Numbered from the stretch's first letter, positions 32,883 through 41,741 are shown. The stretch: DNA of 64,000 nucleotides from Bacteroidales bacterium (GCA_017469845.1 JAFUFP010000056.1:51692-115691); one strand, 5' to 3'. A program made the numbers and translations. Notes: generated by a model not told the origin, from the sequence alone.

Positions 32883-33401
32883 CTAAAGGTCGTTGTCCAG
32901 TTTGAAGATTTCACTGATATGATGGAAGCCCCTCTTCTCGAAGAAGGCGTGTGCGGCATGGTTGTCTTTGCCGGACTCCAGGTAGATATCCTTGATGCCT
33001 CTTCCACGGAGCCATGAAATCGCGGTTTTGAGAAGCGCTCCGCCTGCACCGCCGCCTCTGCATGTGGGGCTCACGAGGACATCGCATACCATTCCGAAGG
33101 GGGCATCTCCGTCCTCTTCGATGTCCGCTACGCAGAATCCGACGATATTACCCTCTTCGTCCAGAGCTTTCCAGACTTCAGCGAAACTATCGTCTTCGAT
33201 ATGCGTGAGGATGTATTTCATCCATTTTTCCCTTCCGTCAGGGGCGACTTCAGTACGGAGGACACCGTCAACGAATTTGCCGGTACCGACCCCCATCTGC
33301 ATCTCTCCGTGGGAGATGTAGTTCGGTGAAATTTCCAGATGGGAGAAAAAGATGTCAGCGAGGACGGGGGCGTCCTCAGGAAGAGCTACTTTGATTGTCA
33401 T
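32883..33401 (-). CDS. GNAT-family N-acetyltransferase
   Basis: 172-residue enzyme. GMVCDVLVSPTCRGGGAGGALLKTAISWL (beta-4 and the acetyl-CoA loop RGGGAGG, about residues 103-131) and HAAHAFFEKRGFHHISE at the C-terminus are typical GNAT features. Substrate unknown. Its start overlaps by four bases (ATGA) the stop of the 599-residue membrane protein, so translation is coupled. Last gene of the purU unit. Confidence 0.82.
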   Translation of the reverse strand: MTIKVALPEDAPVLADIFFSHLEISPNYISHGEMQMGVGTGKFVDGVLRTEVAPDGREKWMKYILTHIEDDSFAEVWKALDEEGNIVGFCVADIEEDGDAPFGMVCDVLVSPTCRGGGAGGALLKTAISWLRGRGIKDIYLESGKDNHAAHAFFEKRGFHHISEIFKLDNDL

Positions 33402-35197
33402 TTCTTTGAATTGTTGCCGGTCCAGGAGTCCTTGACCAGATGAACTATAAGGTATAGAATTGCGAATATGGCCAACCCGGCGACGGCTGCCACAGTGGCT
33501 GCCGACAGAGCTCCGGTGTCATTGATCCGGAAGATCTCCGTCACGAACGGCATTCTCATCTCCGAGAAGAACAACTGGAAAGCTGAAGCTATCGATATGA
33601 AACCGAGGATGAGGTTCAGCATATTGTCGGATTGGGCGGATTTTGCGTCACTGATATTGCCGAGGCTGCGGTCCAGAGTATCCATGAGGGTATTCAGACT
33701 TTCCATGTCCTCATCAAGCCCGAGCCGCCTGGAGGTACGGTCATACATGACTTTATGTGAAGGGAACTTGGACATCTTCACAACATCCAGCCTCAGGATT
33801 ATGCGGCTCAACCTTACACTCAGTTCAGCGTTTTCCTTGATGATCTTGCTGGGAGACTTGCTCATTATGTCTGCGGAACTTTCCACGAGGCGGTCCCTCA
33901 CGTAACCGATGAGGTATTTCTTGGCGAGTACCATCTGCAGAATCACCAGATACTCCGGCCACAGGACATGATCATGGCTCTTTTCTTCAGCGTACTCCTT
34001 CCAGTCGACCCCGGAAGATTCTGCGCCGCGTCTTGCGTATGTCCCAAGAACCATGCAGAGGGAGCTGCCGCAAAGGACAAGGTCGTCGGTGTCAATTGCG
34101 ATGTTCTCTCCGCAAACTTCGCCATAGGCTTCAGGATCCCTGTAAGGCCATTCTCCGGGATAAAGGGTGAGAAGACCAATCAGTTCGCTCTTATGTTCAT
34201 CTCGGATGTGATTGATTATTTGGGCCTCAGTTAGGGGATTGTTTCTCTTCGGGTCGAAAAGGTCGGACCCGTCTTCTTCCGGATGTCTGATGTTCTCCCA
34301 AAGGTCGACCATGGCATAGTGCAGGTCGTTTTCGACGTATTGGGGAAACTTGAAAGAGTCTTTCTCCTTTTTTGAAACGTCTTCTTTGAATCTCGTGCAA
34401 TTGCCGTACAGGTACTTTTTGTAACGGAGGGCGATATCGTCGAAATACCTTCCCTTGGCATTCATGTCGATATTGACGCCTTCTTCCAGATAATTGCCGT
34501 CCTCGTCGAAGTGGAAATCCCTGATGTGGAATTCGCTCTCGAAATTGATGTCAGATGTCGCTTCTTCGGCATCCGTCCCCTTGTCTCTGCTCCAATACTC
34601 TGCTCCCAACCAGATTGAAAGCAGGGCGATCAGGTCATCGGTGCATGCCGGTTTGGAAAGGGTTGCCGTGTTGCCGTCGAACAGAAACCTGTAGGTTATG
34701 GAGACGGCGTGGCCGAAGAAGAGAGACATCTCGACGTTGCAGTGCCCGCTGAGTGTCATCCTTTCGATCCACTTGGTCTTCGGATTACCGTTCTTATCCT
34801 TATCCTTCTCGTCTTCAATCTTTTCGAATAGTGGCATCGTGAAATCGAATCCCCTTAGGGAGAACCTCCTCACGTTCCGGATCTCTTCATCTTTGTCCGC
34901 ATGGAGGATGAAGATCATGTGCTCGATATCCCTGCTTGCCTTCGCGATTGGGTACTTGAGGTAGTCGGCTCTTTCCAGGAAGACGTCCTTGCCTTCCACC
35001 TTTATTGACTTGAATGGCCCTTCGTTTTTAGGCTCACTGTACTCTTGGGGTAAGAAGAACCTTCTCGTATGGTGAAACGAGAATGTGTGGATGAAAACAG
35101 CGGAAAATCCGGGGAATTCAAGATGGCCTTCGCACATATGGAACTGGTATGATTGGTTATCTTCCCCAAAGTTAGGGACCGCAAGCGACTTTTCCAA
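33398..35197 (-). CDS. Large hypothetical protein with two C-terminal membrane helices
   Basis: 599 residues from a TTG start (35197-35195); an ATG at 35223 overlapping the purU stop is in another frame. The first 500 residues are soluble and strongly charged, with many D/E-K stretches and no repeats or Walker motifs. Possible subdomains: 1-200 (VEGKDVFLERADYLKYP, MTLSGHCNVEMSLFFGHAVSITYRFLF, beta-rich) and 200-480 (helical, LCGSSLCMVLGTYARRG, PEYLVILQMVLAKKYL). Two helices near 525-545 (NLILGFISIASAFQLFF) and 562-590 (AATVAAVAGLAIFAILYLIVHLV) end the protein, a layout like CorA-type or sensor proteins but without GMN. No family recognised. It sits 25 bases after purU. Confidence 0.65.
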   Translation of the reverse strand: MEKSLAVPNFGEDNQSYQFHMCEGHLEFPGFSAVFIHTFSFHHTRRFFLPQEYSEPKNEGPFKSIKVEGKDVFLERADYLKYPIAKASRDIEHMIFILHADKDEEIRNVRRFSLRGFDFTMPLFEKIEDEKDKDKNGNPKTKWIERMTLSGHCNVEMSLFFGHAVSITYRFLFDGNTATLSKPACTDDLIALLSIWLGAEYWSRDKGTDAEEATSDINFESEFHIRDFHFDEDGNYLEEGVNIDMNAKGRYFDDIALRYKKYLYGNCTRFKEDVSKKEKDSFKFPQYVENDLHYAMVDLWENIRHPEEDGSDLFDPKRNNPLTEAQIINHIRDEHKSELIGLLTLYPGEWPYRDPEAYGEVCGENIAIDTDDLVLCGSSLCMVLGTYARRGAESSGVDWKEYAEEKSHDHVLWPEYLVILQMVLAKKYLIGYVRDRLVESSADIMSKSPSKIIKENAELSVRLSRIILRLDVVKMSKFPSHKVMYDRTSRRLGLDEDMESLNTLMDTLDRSLGNISDAKSAQSDNMLNLILGFISIASAFQLFFSEMRMPFVTEIFRINDTGALSAATVAAVAGLAIFAILYLIVHLVKDSWTGNNSKK

Positions 35198-35222
35198 CAG
35201 AACTGTCCCGGAGATTCTTTCA

Positions 35223-36086
35223 TCAGTTGAAGATCACCGTCTTGTTCTTGTACGTGAGGATTTTCCTTTCGATGTGTTTGGTTACGGCTCTGCTAAGGAC
35301 GATCTTTTCGAGGTCACGCCCTTTCAGCACAAGAGAGTCAGGGGTATCCTTGTGACTGATTCTCACGACATCCTGTTCGATGATGGGACCCGCATCGAGT
35401 TCATTCGTGACATAGTGGCTGGTGGCGCCGATGATCTTCACTCCTCTTTCATAGGCCTGGTGGTAGGGCTTCGCTCCGATGAAGGCCGGAAGGAAGGAAT
35501 GGTGGATGTTGATTATGTGATGGGGGTATCTTGCGATGAGGTCGTCACTGATGATCTGCATGTACCTGGCGAGGACGATGAATGATATCCTCTCTTTCTT
35601 CATGAGGTCCATCTCAGCCTTTTCCACTTCCTCACGGTTCGATTTGTCTGGAGATATCTTCCAAACGTAGTAGGGAATCCCGAACTGGTCGGCGACATCC
35701 CTCATGTCTTCGTGGTTGCTGATGATGCAGGGAATGTCCACCTCCCATTCGCCGGCACGGTATCTTGCCAGAAGATCGTAAAGGCAATGGCTCATCCGGC
35801 TGACGAATATCGCCATCCTGGGGCGTTCGTCACTGAAATAGACGCTTACGTCCATGGCGTATTTCTCCGCGAAAAGGGAATTCATCTCGTTGAGGATGTC
35901 CTCCCTCCTTATGAGGAAACTTTCCAGTTCCCATTCGAGTCTCATGAAAAGATGCTTCTCGATGGTGTCGACGTACTGGTCCAGGTACACGATGTTCCCG
36001 TGGTTCTTGGTTATGAATCCGGTCACTTCGGTGATGATTCCCTGCTTGTCCGGGCAGTGGAGAAGTGCGATGGCTCTTTCTTCCAT
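35223..36086 (-). CDS. purU: Formyltetrahydrofolate deformylase
   Basis: 287 residues. An N-terminal ACT domain (about 1-85; ALLHCPDKQGIITEVTGFI) precedes the formyltransferase-fold domain with NIHHSFLPAFIGAKPYHQAY (catalytic asparagine and histidine near 225) and GATSHYVTNELDAGPIIEQ (catalytic aspartate near 265). The enzyme hydrolyses 10-formyl-THF to formate and THF, balancing one-carbon units for purine and glycine pathways. It fits with FolD and the purine operon elsewhere in the window. First gene of a unit with the 599-residue membrane protein and a GNAT gene. Confidence 0.95.
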   Translation of the reverse strand: MEERAIALLHCPDKQGIITEVTGFITKNHGNIVYLDQYVDTIEKHLFMRLEWELESFLIRREDILNEMNSLFAEKYAMDVSVYFSDERPRMAIFVSRMSHCLYDLLARYRAGEWEVDIPCIISNHEDMRDVADQFGIPYYVWKISPDKSNREEVEKAEMDLMKKERISFIVLARYMQIISDDLIARYPHHIINIHHSFLPAFIGAKPYHQAYERGVKIIGATSHYVTNELDAGPIIEQDVVRISHKDTPDSLVLKGRDLEKIVLSRAVTKHIERKILTYKNKTVIFN

Positions 36087-36121
36087 GTTTTGTAAGTTCG
36101 TTTATGGATGATCTTTGTCTG

Positions 36122-36154
36122 AAAGATGCCGGAATGGGGAGTTCCGGCATCTTT
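36122..36154. terminator. Terminator after the lysine operon
   Basis: A perfect 13-base-pair stem (aaagatgccggaa at 36122-36134 with its complement at 36142-36154), seven-base loop. It lies between the aminotransferase stop (minus strand, 36192) and the purU start; the T tract is short on the minus strand (ttt) and longer on the plus strand (five Ts). Confidence 0.8.
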
Positions 36155-36191
36155 TTAATGTTCCTTTGGAGTATTCTCCGGAATGGGGGTA

Positions 36192-37337
36192 TCAGTCTTC
36201 CTCAAGAACCTTGGCAAGGATGCGGATGCCTTCTTCCATCCTTTCGATGTCAAGGAAGGAGAAGTTCATCCTCATGGTGTTCTTTCCGCTTCCGTCGATG
36301 TGGAAGAACGATCCTGCGACATAAGCCACTCCAGCGCTCAGCGCCTTGTCGTAAAGTGCCACCGTATCGATGTGGGGAGGAAGGGTCAGGAAAAGGAACA
36401 GACCTCCTTCGGGGTATGTCCAGCTTACGCCCTCCGGCATATACTTTTCAAGAAGAGAAAGAAGGTGATCCCTCTTTTTCCTGTAGAGGCTTATGCTCTT
36501 CTGCAGATTCCTGTCAAGAGCTCCGCTGCCCATGAATTCCGCGGCTATGTACTGGTCGAAAATCGGAGGGCAGAGGTCGAGGGACTGTTTCACGACATAA
36601 ATCTTGTCCAGCAGCTCTTCCGGACCGAATATCCACCCTAGGCGGAATCCCGGTGCGAAAATCTTCGAGAAGCTTCCAAGGTGCAGAGTCCTTTCAGGAC
36701 AGAGTGAATAGATCGTGGGAACTTCCTCTCCGCTGTAACGGAGTTCCCTGTAAGGGCTGTCCTCTACTATTATGAAGTCCCCCTTTTGGGCCAGTTCCAC
36801 AAGTTCCTTTCTCTGCTCGAGGGTCATTGTCTCACCGCTGGGGTTCTGGAAGTCGGGGATGACGTAGCAGAACTTGGCTTTTGGGTTTTCTCCACGGGAG
36901 AGCCTTTCCCTGAACTCGGAGATCGTCATCATATTGGCCCTGTAGGACTTGAATGACTGAAGTGCTCCGAGGTATGTGGGGTTACTGCACAGGACGGTGT
37001 CGCCCGGATCTATGAGGACCCTTGTGCAGACGTCGATACCCTGCTGGGAGGAAGTCGTTATCTGGATGTTTGATACGGGAACCGAATACCTTTTTGAGAT
37101 GACTTCCCTCAGTTCCGGTACTCCTTGGGTCGCTCCGTACTGCAGGGCTTTCGCGCCGTACTTGTCCAGCACTTCCGAAGAAATCCTCCTGATGTCCTCC
37201 ACCGGGAAGGTGGACGAATGGGGATATCCGCCGGCGAAAGAGAATATCGCATTGAGATCGACCTTCCGGAAGATTTCCCTGACGGGAGATCTCATGAGGG
37301 ACGGTATGTCACCTGAATAGTATTTCGTGTAATCCAT
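36192..37337 (-). CDS. PLP-dependent class I aminotransferase, candidate succinyl-DAP aminotransferase
   Basis: 381 residues, MocR/2-aminoadipate-like class I fold. Visible sites: ALQYGATQGVPELRE (near 85), TTSSQQGIDVC, VIPDFQNPSGETMT, VEDSPYRELRYSGE and the PLP lysine in LHLGSFSKIFAPGFRLGW (near 230); NFSFLD with arginine at the C-terminus. It is the last gene of the diaminopimelate operon, 15 bases after dapF. Because the operon has dapD and an M20 peptidase but no argD-type dapC, this enzyme is the natural candidate for the N-succinyl-L,L-DAP aminotransferase step. A 2-aminoadipate or other aromatic aminotransferase role cannot be excluded. Confidence 0.82.
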   Translation of the reverse strand: MDYTKYYSGDIPSLMRSPVREIFRKVDLNAIFSFAGGYPHSSTFPVEDIRRISSEVLDKYGAKALQYGATQGVPELREVISKRYSVPVSNIQITTSSQQGIDVCTRVLIDPGDTVLCSNPTYLGALQSFKSYRANMMTISEFRERLSRGENPKAKFCYVIPDFQNPSGETMTLEQRKELVELAQKGDFIIVEDSPYRELRYSGEEVPTIYSLCPERTLHLGSFSKIFAPGFRLGWIFGPEELLDKIYVVKQSLDLCPPIFDQYIAAEFMGSGALDRNLQKSISLYRKKRDHLLSLLEKYMPEGVSWTYPEGGLFLFLTLPPHIDTVALYDKALSAGVAYVAGSFFHIDGSGKNTMRMNFSFLDIERMEEGIRILAKVLEED

Positions 37338-37352
37338 GTTTTCCTTCTTTTT

Positions 37353-38228
37353 TCAGAGGATCTCTTCGGCGGGACCGGTAAGGTAAACTTCGGTGAAGTA
37401 TTTTTCGTTCTTCCCGTCCGCGGTCATTCTCTCCGTCGGGCGGAAATCGACGCAAAGGCGGTCTATCCTTGCCTGGAGTTCATAATGGATCGAGCCACCG
37501 TTGTCTTCAAGCGGAGAGATTCCCGACAGATACGCCGCAATGGCTGAGGCGGTGATTCCCGTTCCGCAGGCCAGTGTCTCCGCTTCCACTCCCTTTTCGA
37601 ATGTCCTTATCTTGAGGATGCCGTCCTGCCAGCGGGAGATGAAGTTGGCGTTCGCTCCGATGGGTGCGAATGCGGGGTCCATCCTGGCTTCCTTGCCTTC
37701 TTTCTCTATATCCACTTTCTCCACGTCGGGAACGATTCTCACGAAATGCCTTGTTCCGGTATCGAGGAAATATCCGTCAAGGGCGGGATGGAAAGTGTGA
37801 ACATCTATCATCCGGAGCTTTATCGTCCAGATTCCTCCGTGGGTATTGGGGGTAAGGTCACAGGGAAGGGATATGGCGGAATGCTCCCCGTCACTTGCGA
37901 TGAAGCGGAAAGATTTTCCGTCTGAAGGGTGGATGCCGAGCGAGATGGCGAAGGCGACAATGCACCTTCCGCCGTTTCCGCACATCATTCCTCCGCTTCC
38001 GTCACTGTTGTAGTATTCCATCCGGAAGTCGTATCCTTCGGCGTTGCCGAGGATCATAAGGCCGTCGGCGCCGATGCGTCCGTCAGCCGCCCTGAAACCC
38101 TTTTCACGGTCGCACAGCGACTGGATGGTTTCCACCTTCCGGTAGAGGGATACGTCCTCGCTTCTCCCGTCGAGAACCAGAAAATCGTTTCCCGCACCGG
38201 AGTATTTGTGCAAAATGGGATTGCTCAT
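37353..38228 (-). CDS. dapF: Diaminopimelate epimerase
   Basis: 291 residues. Both catalytic cysteine motifs are present: MMCGNGGRCIVAF (near residue 80) and LACGTGITASA (near 220). The N-terminus ILHKYSGAGNDFLVLDG has the conserved GNDF. It converts L,L- to meso-diaminopimelate, needed for peptidoglycan cross-links and for lysine. Eleven bases separate it from dapD upstream and 15 from the aminotransferase downstream. Confidence 0.95.
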   Translation of the reverse strand: MSNPILHKYSGAGNDFLVLDGRSEDVSLYRKVETIQSLCDREKGFRAADGRIGADGLMILGNAEGYDFRMEYYNSDGSGGMMCGNGGRCIVAFAISLGIHPSDGKSFRFIASDGEHSAISLPCDLTPNTHGGIWTIKLRMIDVHTFHPALDGYFLDTGTRHFVRIVPDVEKVDIEKEGKEARMDPAFAPIGANANFISRWQDGILKIRTFEKGVEAETLACGTGITASAIAAYLSGISPLEDNGGSIHYELQARIDRLCVDFRPTERMTADGKNEKYFTEVYLTGPAEEIL

Positions 38229-38239
38229 CTGTGACCTTC

Positions 38240-39013
38240 CTATCTAAGCAGTTCTTCCAGGGAAACCGTCCCGTCGGTCTTCTCGTCACGGTATTTGACG
38301 ATTACGGGGCAGTAGAGGCTGAGGCCTTTGCCGGCAGAGGGCCCCTTGGTGATAGGCCTTGAACCGGATACCACGACTGCACCTTTCGGAACGACGACCT
38401 TCCCGTCGGCGTTCCTGGGGACGAAGTCACCCTTGGTGGCGTCGAAAAGGGGAGTGGACGATGTGATGACGACTCCGGAGCCGATGACTGCCCCTTCTTC
38501 CACGATGGTTCCTTCGTATATTCCGCAGTTGCCTCCGATGAAAGCTCCGTCCTCGATGATGACGGGCATGGCACCGGCGGGTTCGAGAACCCCGCCGATC
38601 TGTGCCGCAGCCGCTATATGAATGTTCTTTCCAATTTGTGCGCAGGAACCTATGGTGACATGGCTGTCGACCATGGTGCCCTCATCGATGTATGCTCCGA
38701 CATTGATGTAGGAGGGAGGCATGACGATGGATCCGGGAGCGAGGTATGCTCCTCTTCTTATGCTGGTTCCTCCGGGAACGATCCTGACCTTGTCTTCGGC
38801 TGAGAACTCCCTTGTAGGGAATGTGTCCTTGTCGAAGAAGGGGAACTGTCCCTGGGACATGTCGGTGAGTTTACCCAGGCGGAATCCCGCCAGGATTATT
38901 TCCTTCACCTCGGGATATACTTTCCACTGGCCGTCAACTTTGCGCGCAACCCTGAGAGTTCCGTTCTCAAGGCCTTCCATCACATTGAGGAAGTGTTCTA
39001 CCGTTATTTCCAT
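38240..39013 (-). CDS. dapD: Tetrahydrodipicolinate N-succinyltransferase
   Basis: 257 residues. Left-handed beta-helix hexapeptide repeats fill residues about 100-210 (AYIDEGTMVDSHVTIGSCAQIGKNIHIAAAAQIGG is one stretch), with RIVPGGTSIRRGAYL and VVSGSRPITKGPSAGKG motifs of the DapD family. It transfers succinyl from succinyl-CoA to tetrahydrodipicolinate. Its presence shows the succinylase route. The start overlaps the end of dapA by ten bases. Confidence 0.94.
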   Translation of the reverse strand: MEITVEHFLNVMEGLENGTLRVARKVDGQWKVYPEVKEIILAGFRLGKLTDMSQGQFPFFDKDTFPTREFSAEDKVRIVPGGTSIRRGAYLAPGSIVMPPSYINVGAYIDEGTMVDSHVTIGSCAQIGKNIHIAAAAQIGGVLEPAGAMPVIIEDGAFIGGNCGIYEGTIVEEGAVIGSGVVITSSTPLFDATKGDFVPRNADGKVVVPKGAVVVSGSRPITKGPSAGKGLSLYCPVIVKYRDEKTDGTVSLEELLR

Positions 39014-39888
39014 AAGTCCTTCAGTACCTTGTCCATGAGATCCCTGGTCTGCTGAGAGGCGACTGCCAAGGGGAGTCTTACCGTGTCGTGCATTTCGCCC
39101 ATGAGGTCGAGGGCGGCCTTTGCGGGAATCGGGTTGGATTCCACGAAGCAGGCCTTGAACAGGGGGAAGAGCTTGTGATGAAGAGCCCTTGCCGCAGGCA
39201 TGTCGTCGGCCATCAGGGCATGGATCATGTCCGAAACTTCCTTGGGGGCTATGTTGGATGCGACGGAGACCACTCCGTGGGCACCGGTAGCCATGAAGGC
39301 GAGAGTCATGTCGTCGTCTCCGCTGAGGACACTGAATCCCTTCGGGGCCCTGCGGACGATTTCGCTGACCTGGTCATAGTTGCCGGAAGCTTCCTTGACG
39401 GCGATGATGTTGTCACATTCTTCCGCAAGACGGATAAGGGTGTCGGGGAGCATGTTGGCTCCGGTCCTTCCGGGAACGTTGTAGACAACGATGGGAACCT
39501 TGGTTGACTGCGCTACCGCCTTGAAATACTCGTACTGGCCTCTCTGTGTGGGTTTGTTGTAATAAGGGACCACGACGAGGAAAGCGTCAGGGTTGAAGGG
39601 CTCCAGAAGACGGATATTGGCCAGAGTGTCGGCCATGCAGTTCACACCTACTCCGGGGACGAGGGGGAGACCCCCGGCGTGTTTTATCACCACTTTGAAG
39701 ATTTCGACTTTCTCCTCCTGGGAGAGTGCGGGGGTTTCACCTGTTGTTGCGAGGGGTACGAGAAAATCAACCCCGGACTGGACCTGACGGTCAACAAGTC
39801 TTGCGTAGGCTTCGTAATCGACGGAGCCATCCTCGAGGAACGGAGTCACGAGAGCCGTTCCACATCCGCGTAAAAATAACTGTTCCAT
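39004..39888 (-). CDS. dapA: 4-hydroxy-tetrahydrodipicolinate synthase
   Basis: 294-residue TIM-barrel aldolase. Key sites: GCGTALVTPF at the N-terminus, LATTGETPALS (TTGE motif), VVYNVPGRTGANM with the catalytic tyrosine near 135, and IIAVKEASGNYDQ with the Schiff-base lysine near 163. It condenses pyruvate with aspartate semialdehyde, the first committed step of DAP/lysine synthesis. It follows dapB by 59 bases. Confidence 0.95.
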   Translation of the reverse strand: MEQLFLRGCGTALVTPFLEDGSVDYEAYARLVDRQVQSGVDFLVPLATTGETPALSQEEKVEIFKVVIKHAGGLPLVPGVGVNCMADTLANIRLLEPFNPDAFLVVVPYYNKPTQRGQYEYFKAVAQSTKVPIVVYNVPGRTGANMLPDTLIRLAEECDNIIAVKEASGNYDQVSEIVRRAPKGFSVLSGDDDMTLAFMATGAHGVVSVASNIAPKEVSDMIHALMADDMPAARALHHKLFPLFKACFVESNPIPAKAALDLMGEMHDTVRLPLAVASQQTRDLMDKVLKDLWK

Positions 39889-39947
39889 AAAATAGTGGTG
39901 ATTTGTTTGAATGATATTTGTTGTTCGTTTGTTTGTTGTCTTCTTTG

Positions 39948-40610
39948 TCAGAGGATCAGGTCCTTGAATTCGTGAACACCTTCAAGGCTGTCCGCCATGA
40001 TCGCCGCTGCTACCGCCCCTTCAGCGAAACCTTCCCTCGAGAATGCCTCATGGGTGAAGGTGAGCTTGTCGACGGCCGAAAGGAACGTGGCCGTATGGGT
40101 TCCGGGCACTTCTCCAATCCTGTCGGCGGTGATTTCGGGGGTGACGCCGAGGGTTGAACTGATGATGGCACCGATGCTCTTGGCGGTTCCGCTGGGGGCA
40201 TCCAGCTTGTGGATATGATGGATCTCATGGACGGAAGGAGTATAGCCGTTGCCTTTGAGGACCTGGCTCACCCTTTCCACTGCGGCGAAGAATGCGTTCA
40301 CGCCGATGGAGAAATTCGAAGCCCATATGAGAGCCGTCCCTTCCTTTTCGAAAGCGGCGAACACTTCGTCCTTTATGTCGTACCATCCGGTTGTGCCGAC
40401 TACCACCGCCTTGAAGTTCTTCGCAAGGGTGGGGTAGTTCTCCCTGAATGCGGCGGGGGTGGTGAAATCGATGCACACGCACTCCTTGCCGATTTCCGGG
40501 GAAACCGAACAAACGTCTTCTGTCGCCATCACCAGTGGAATGCCCCTTCTTTTGAGAGACGCTTCCACCATATGGCCCATCTTACCGTATCCGCTGATAA
40601 TAGCTTTCAT
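39948..40610 (-). CDS. dapB: 4-hydroxy-tetrahydrodipicolinate reductase
   Basis: 220 residues from the ATG ending at 40610, which gives MKAIISGYGKMGHMV, the NAD(P)H-binding start; the longer frame lies inside the upstream gene. VVGTTGWYD, SNFSIGVNAFF and the active-site EIHHIHKLDAPSGTAKSIG (catalytic histidine and lysine) are present. Shorter than the 240-270 residues usual in other phyla. The gene start overlaps the end of the M20 peptidase gene by 29 bases. Confidence 0.93.
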   Translation of the reverse strand: MKAIISGYGKMGHMVEASLKRRGIPLVMATEDVCSVSPEIGKECVCIDFTTPAAFRENYPTLAKNFKAVVVGTTGWYDIKDEVFAAFEKEGTALIWASNFSIGVNAFFAAVERVSQVLKGNGYTPSVHEIHHIHKLDAPSGTAKSIGAIISSTLGVTPEITADRIGEVPGTHTATFLSAVDKLTFTHEAFSREGFAEGAVAAAIMADSLEGVHEFKDLIL

Positions 40611-41595
40611 ATATGTTGATGTAATTTTCAATTGCCTTGTCAATATCCGCATAGGAGATGTTCTCCTCATCCCTGTGGGCGACCAGGATCGAACCCGGCC
40701 CGCAGATGATCTTTTCTTCGAAGTTGGAAAGGTGCGGAGCGTCACTTCCGAAGGCCACGGATTTCGTGGGGAAACCTTCCAGGGTAAGGTACTTGGCCGG
40801 AGTGTCTCCTCCTCTCTCGGTGACTTCCAGCCTGCCCTTCTCCCTTTCGGCTCTTGCCCTCACCCATTCGCAGACCATCTGGTCGGAAACGAAAGTGGTA
40901 CGGAAATACAGTCTGCAGGAGAGTTCCGGGCTGAGGATGTTCTGGGGATTGTCACTGCGGAGAAGCCCGACATTGAAAGTCGTATAACCCAGGATGGGGT
41001 CAGCCGGGAACCTCACGTTCTTGAGGTCCTCCATGAAACTGATGAACATATCCACTGCACTTCTTCCGAAAGAAGGATATCCGGAATGGAAACTTTCACC
41101 TTTGAAAACGAGTCCGAATGACTTCGTTCCTTTGGATGCGCTGACGAGATTGTTGTTCGTAGGTTCACCGACAACGACCAGTGGCGCCTTGAAAGAGGTC
41201 TTCGCGAATGCCTTCGCTCCGAAAGAACCGGTCTCTTCTCCGCTGAGGAGCAGAAGCCCGAAATCGGTCTTTCCCATTTCTTCGAGTCTCTTGCACGCAA
41301 GGTACATCGAGAAGAACTGCCCGTTGGCGTCGCAACTTCCCCTGCCCGTTATCTTATCCTCTTCGAATACCGGAGGTATGTAGGGAGGGACGGTGTCGAC
41401 ATGGGAACAGAACACGACTTTAGGGGTTCCCCAACTGAAAAGAAGGTTCAGGGTGCCGTCACCCACTTCGAAGCTTTCCTTCTTCGGAGCGTCGAACTTG
41501 TCGAGCAGAAACAAGGAAAGTTCCCTCTCCTTTCCGGAGGTGGAGTCGATGGATAGGATCTCCCTGAAGAGATCCATTTGTTCGCGTGTCAACAT
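40582..41595 (-). CDS. M20-family amidohydrolase, candidate succinyl-DAP desuccinylase
   Basis: 337 residues from ATG 41595; an open frame continues upstream through the leader to 41757, with an ATG at 41694, but the added residues are arginine-rich and unlike the family. M20 zinc motifs: VVFCSHVDTVPPY (H and D), GRGSCDANGQFFS (bridging D), LLLLSGEETGSFGA (catalytic E and ligand E), VVVGEPTNNNLV and the C-terminal histidine in ILVAHRDEE. M20 proteins include DapE and ArgE; position as the first gene of the dapBADF operon favours DapE. An N-acetylornithine deacetylase-type role remains possible. Confidence 0.85.
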   Translation of the reverse strand: MLTREQMDLFREILSIDSTSGKERELSLFLLDKFDAPKKESFEVGDGTLNLLFSWGTPKVVFCSHVDTVPPYIPPVFEEDKITGRGSCDANGQFFSMYLACKRLEEMGKTDFGLLLLSGEETGSFGAKAFAKTSFKAPLVVVGEPTNNNLVSASKGTKSFGLVFKGESFHSGYPSFGRSAVDMFISFMEDLKNVRFPADPILGYTTFNVGLLRSDNPQNILSPELSCRLYFRTTFVSDQMVCEWVRARAEREKGRLEVTERGGDTPAKYLTLEGFPTKSVAFGSDAPHLSNFEEKIICGPGSILVAHRDEENISYADIDKAIENYINIYESYYQRIR

Positions 41596-41727
41596 ATGCT
41601 GTCGTCTTTTGTATCTGTCCCGGGGACAGGTATGCTTTTGTTCGGGGTAAATCCGGGCGGATAATCTCGCCCGTAAAGGAGATGATTCCGTCATTTTCGG
41701 CTGGGAAGGAGGTTCCCTCCCGGCTGC
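41596..41727 (-). promoter_or_regulatory. Structured 5' leader of the lysine operon
   Basis: About 130 bases of leader read on the minus strand from the -7 box at 41734-41741. Three hairpins are visible: an 8-base-pair GGGAGGGA stem near 41703-41721, CGGGCG/CGCCCG near 41650-41672, and CTGTCC/GGACAG near 41614-41629. No known lysine-riboswitch core is recognised. The total stretch 41596-42007 holds no gene: this leader, its promoter, an AT-rich segment and the promoter of the next gene. Confidence 0.5.
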
Positions 41728-41733
41728 GATATG

Positions 41734-41741
41734 CAAAAATA
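41734..41741 (-). promoter_or_regulatory. -7 box of the lysine operon
   Basis: Minus-strand TATTTTTG, an exact TAnnTTTG match. The predicted mRNA start is near 41727, giving a leader of about 132 bases before ATG 41595, the longest among the operons here. Confidence 0.55.

Noticed and set aside
41596..41741. Lysine riboswitch upstream of the dap operon
   Set aside because: The leader is structured but too short and lacks the conserved core; I could not match it to a known class.
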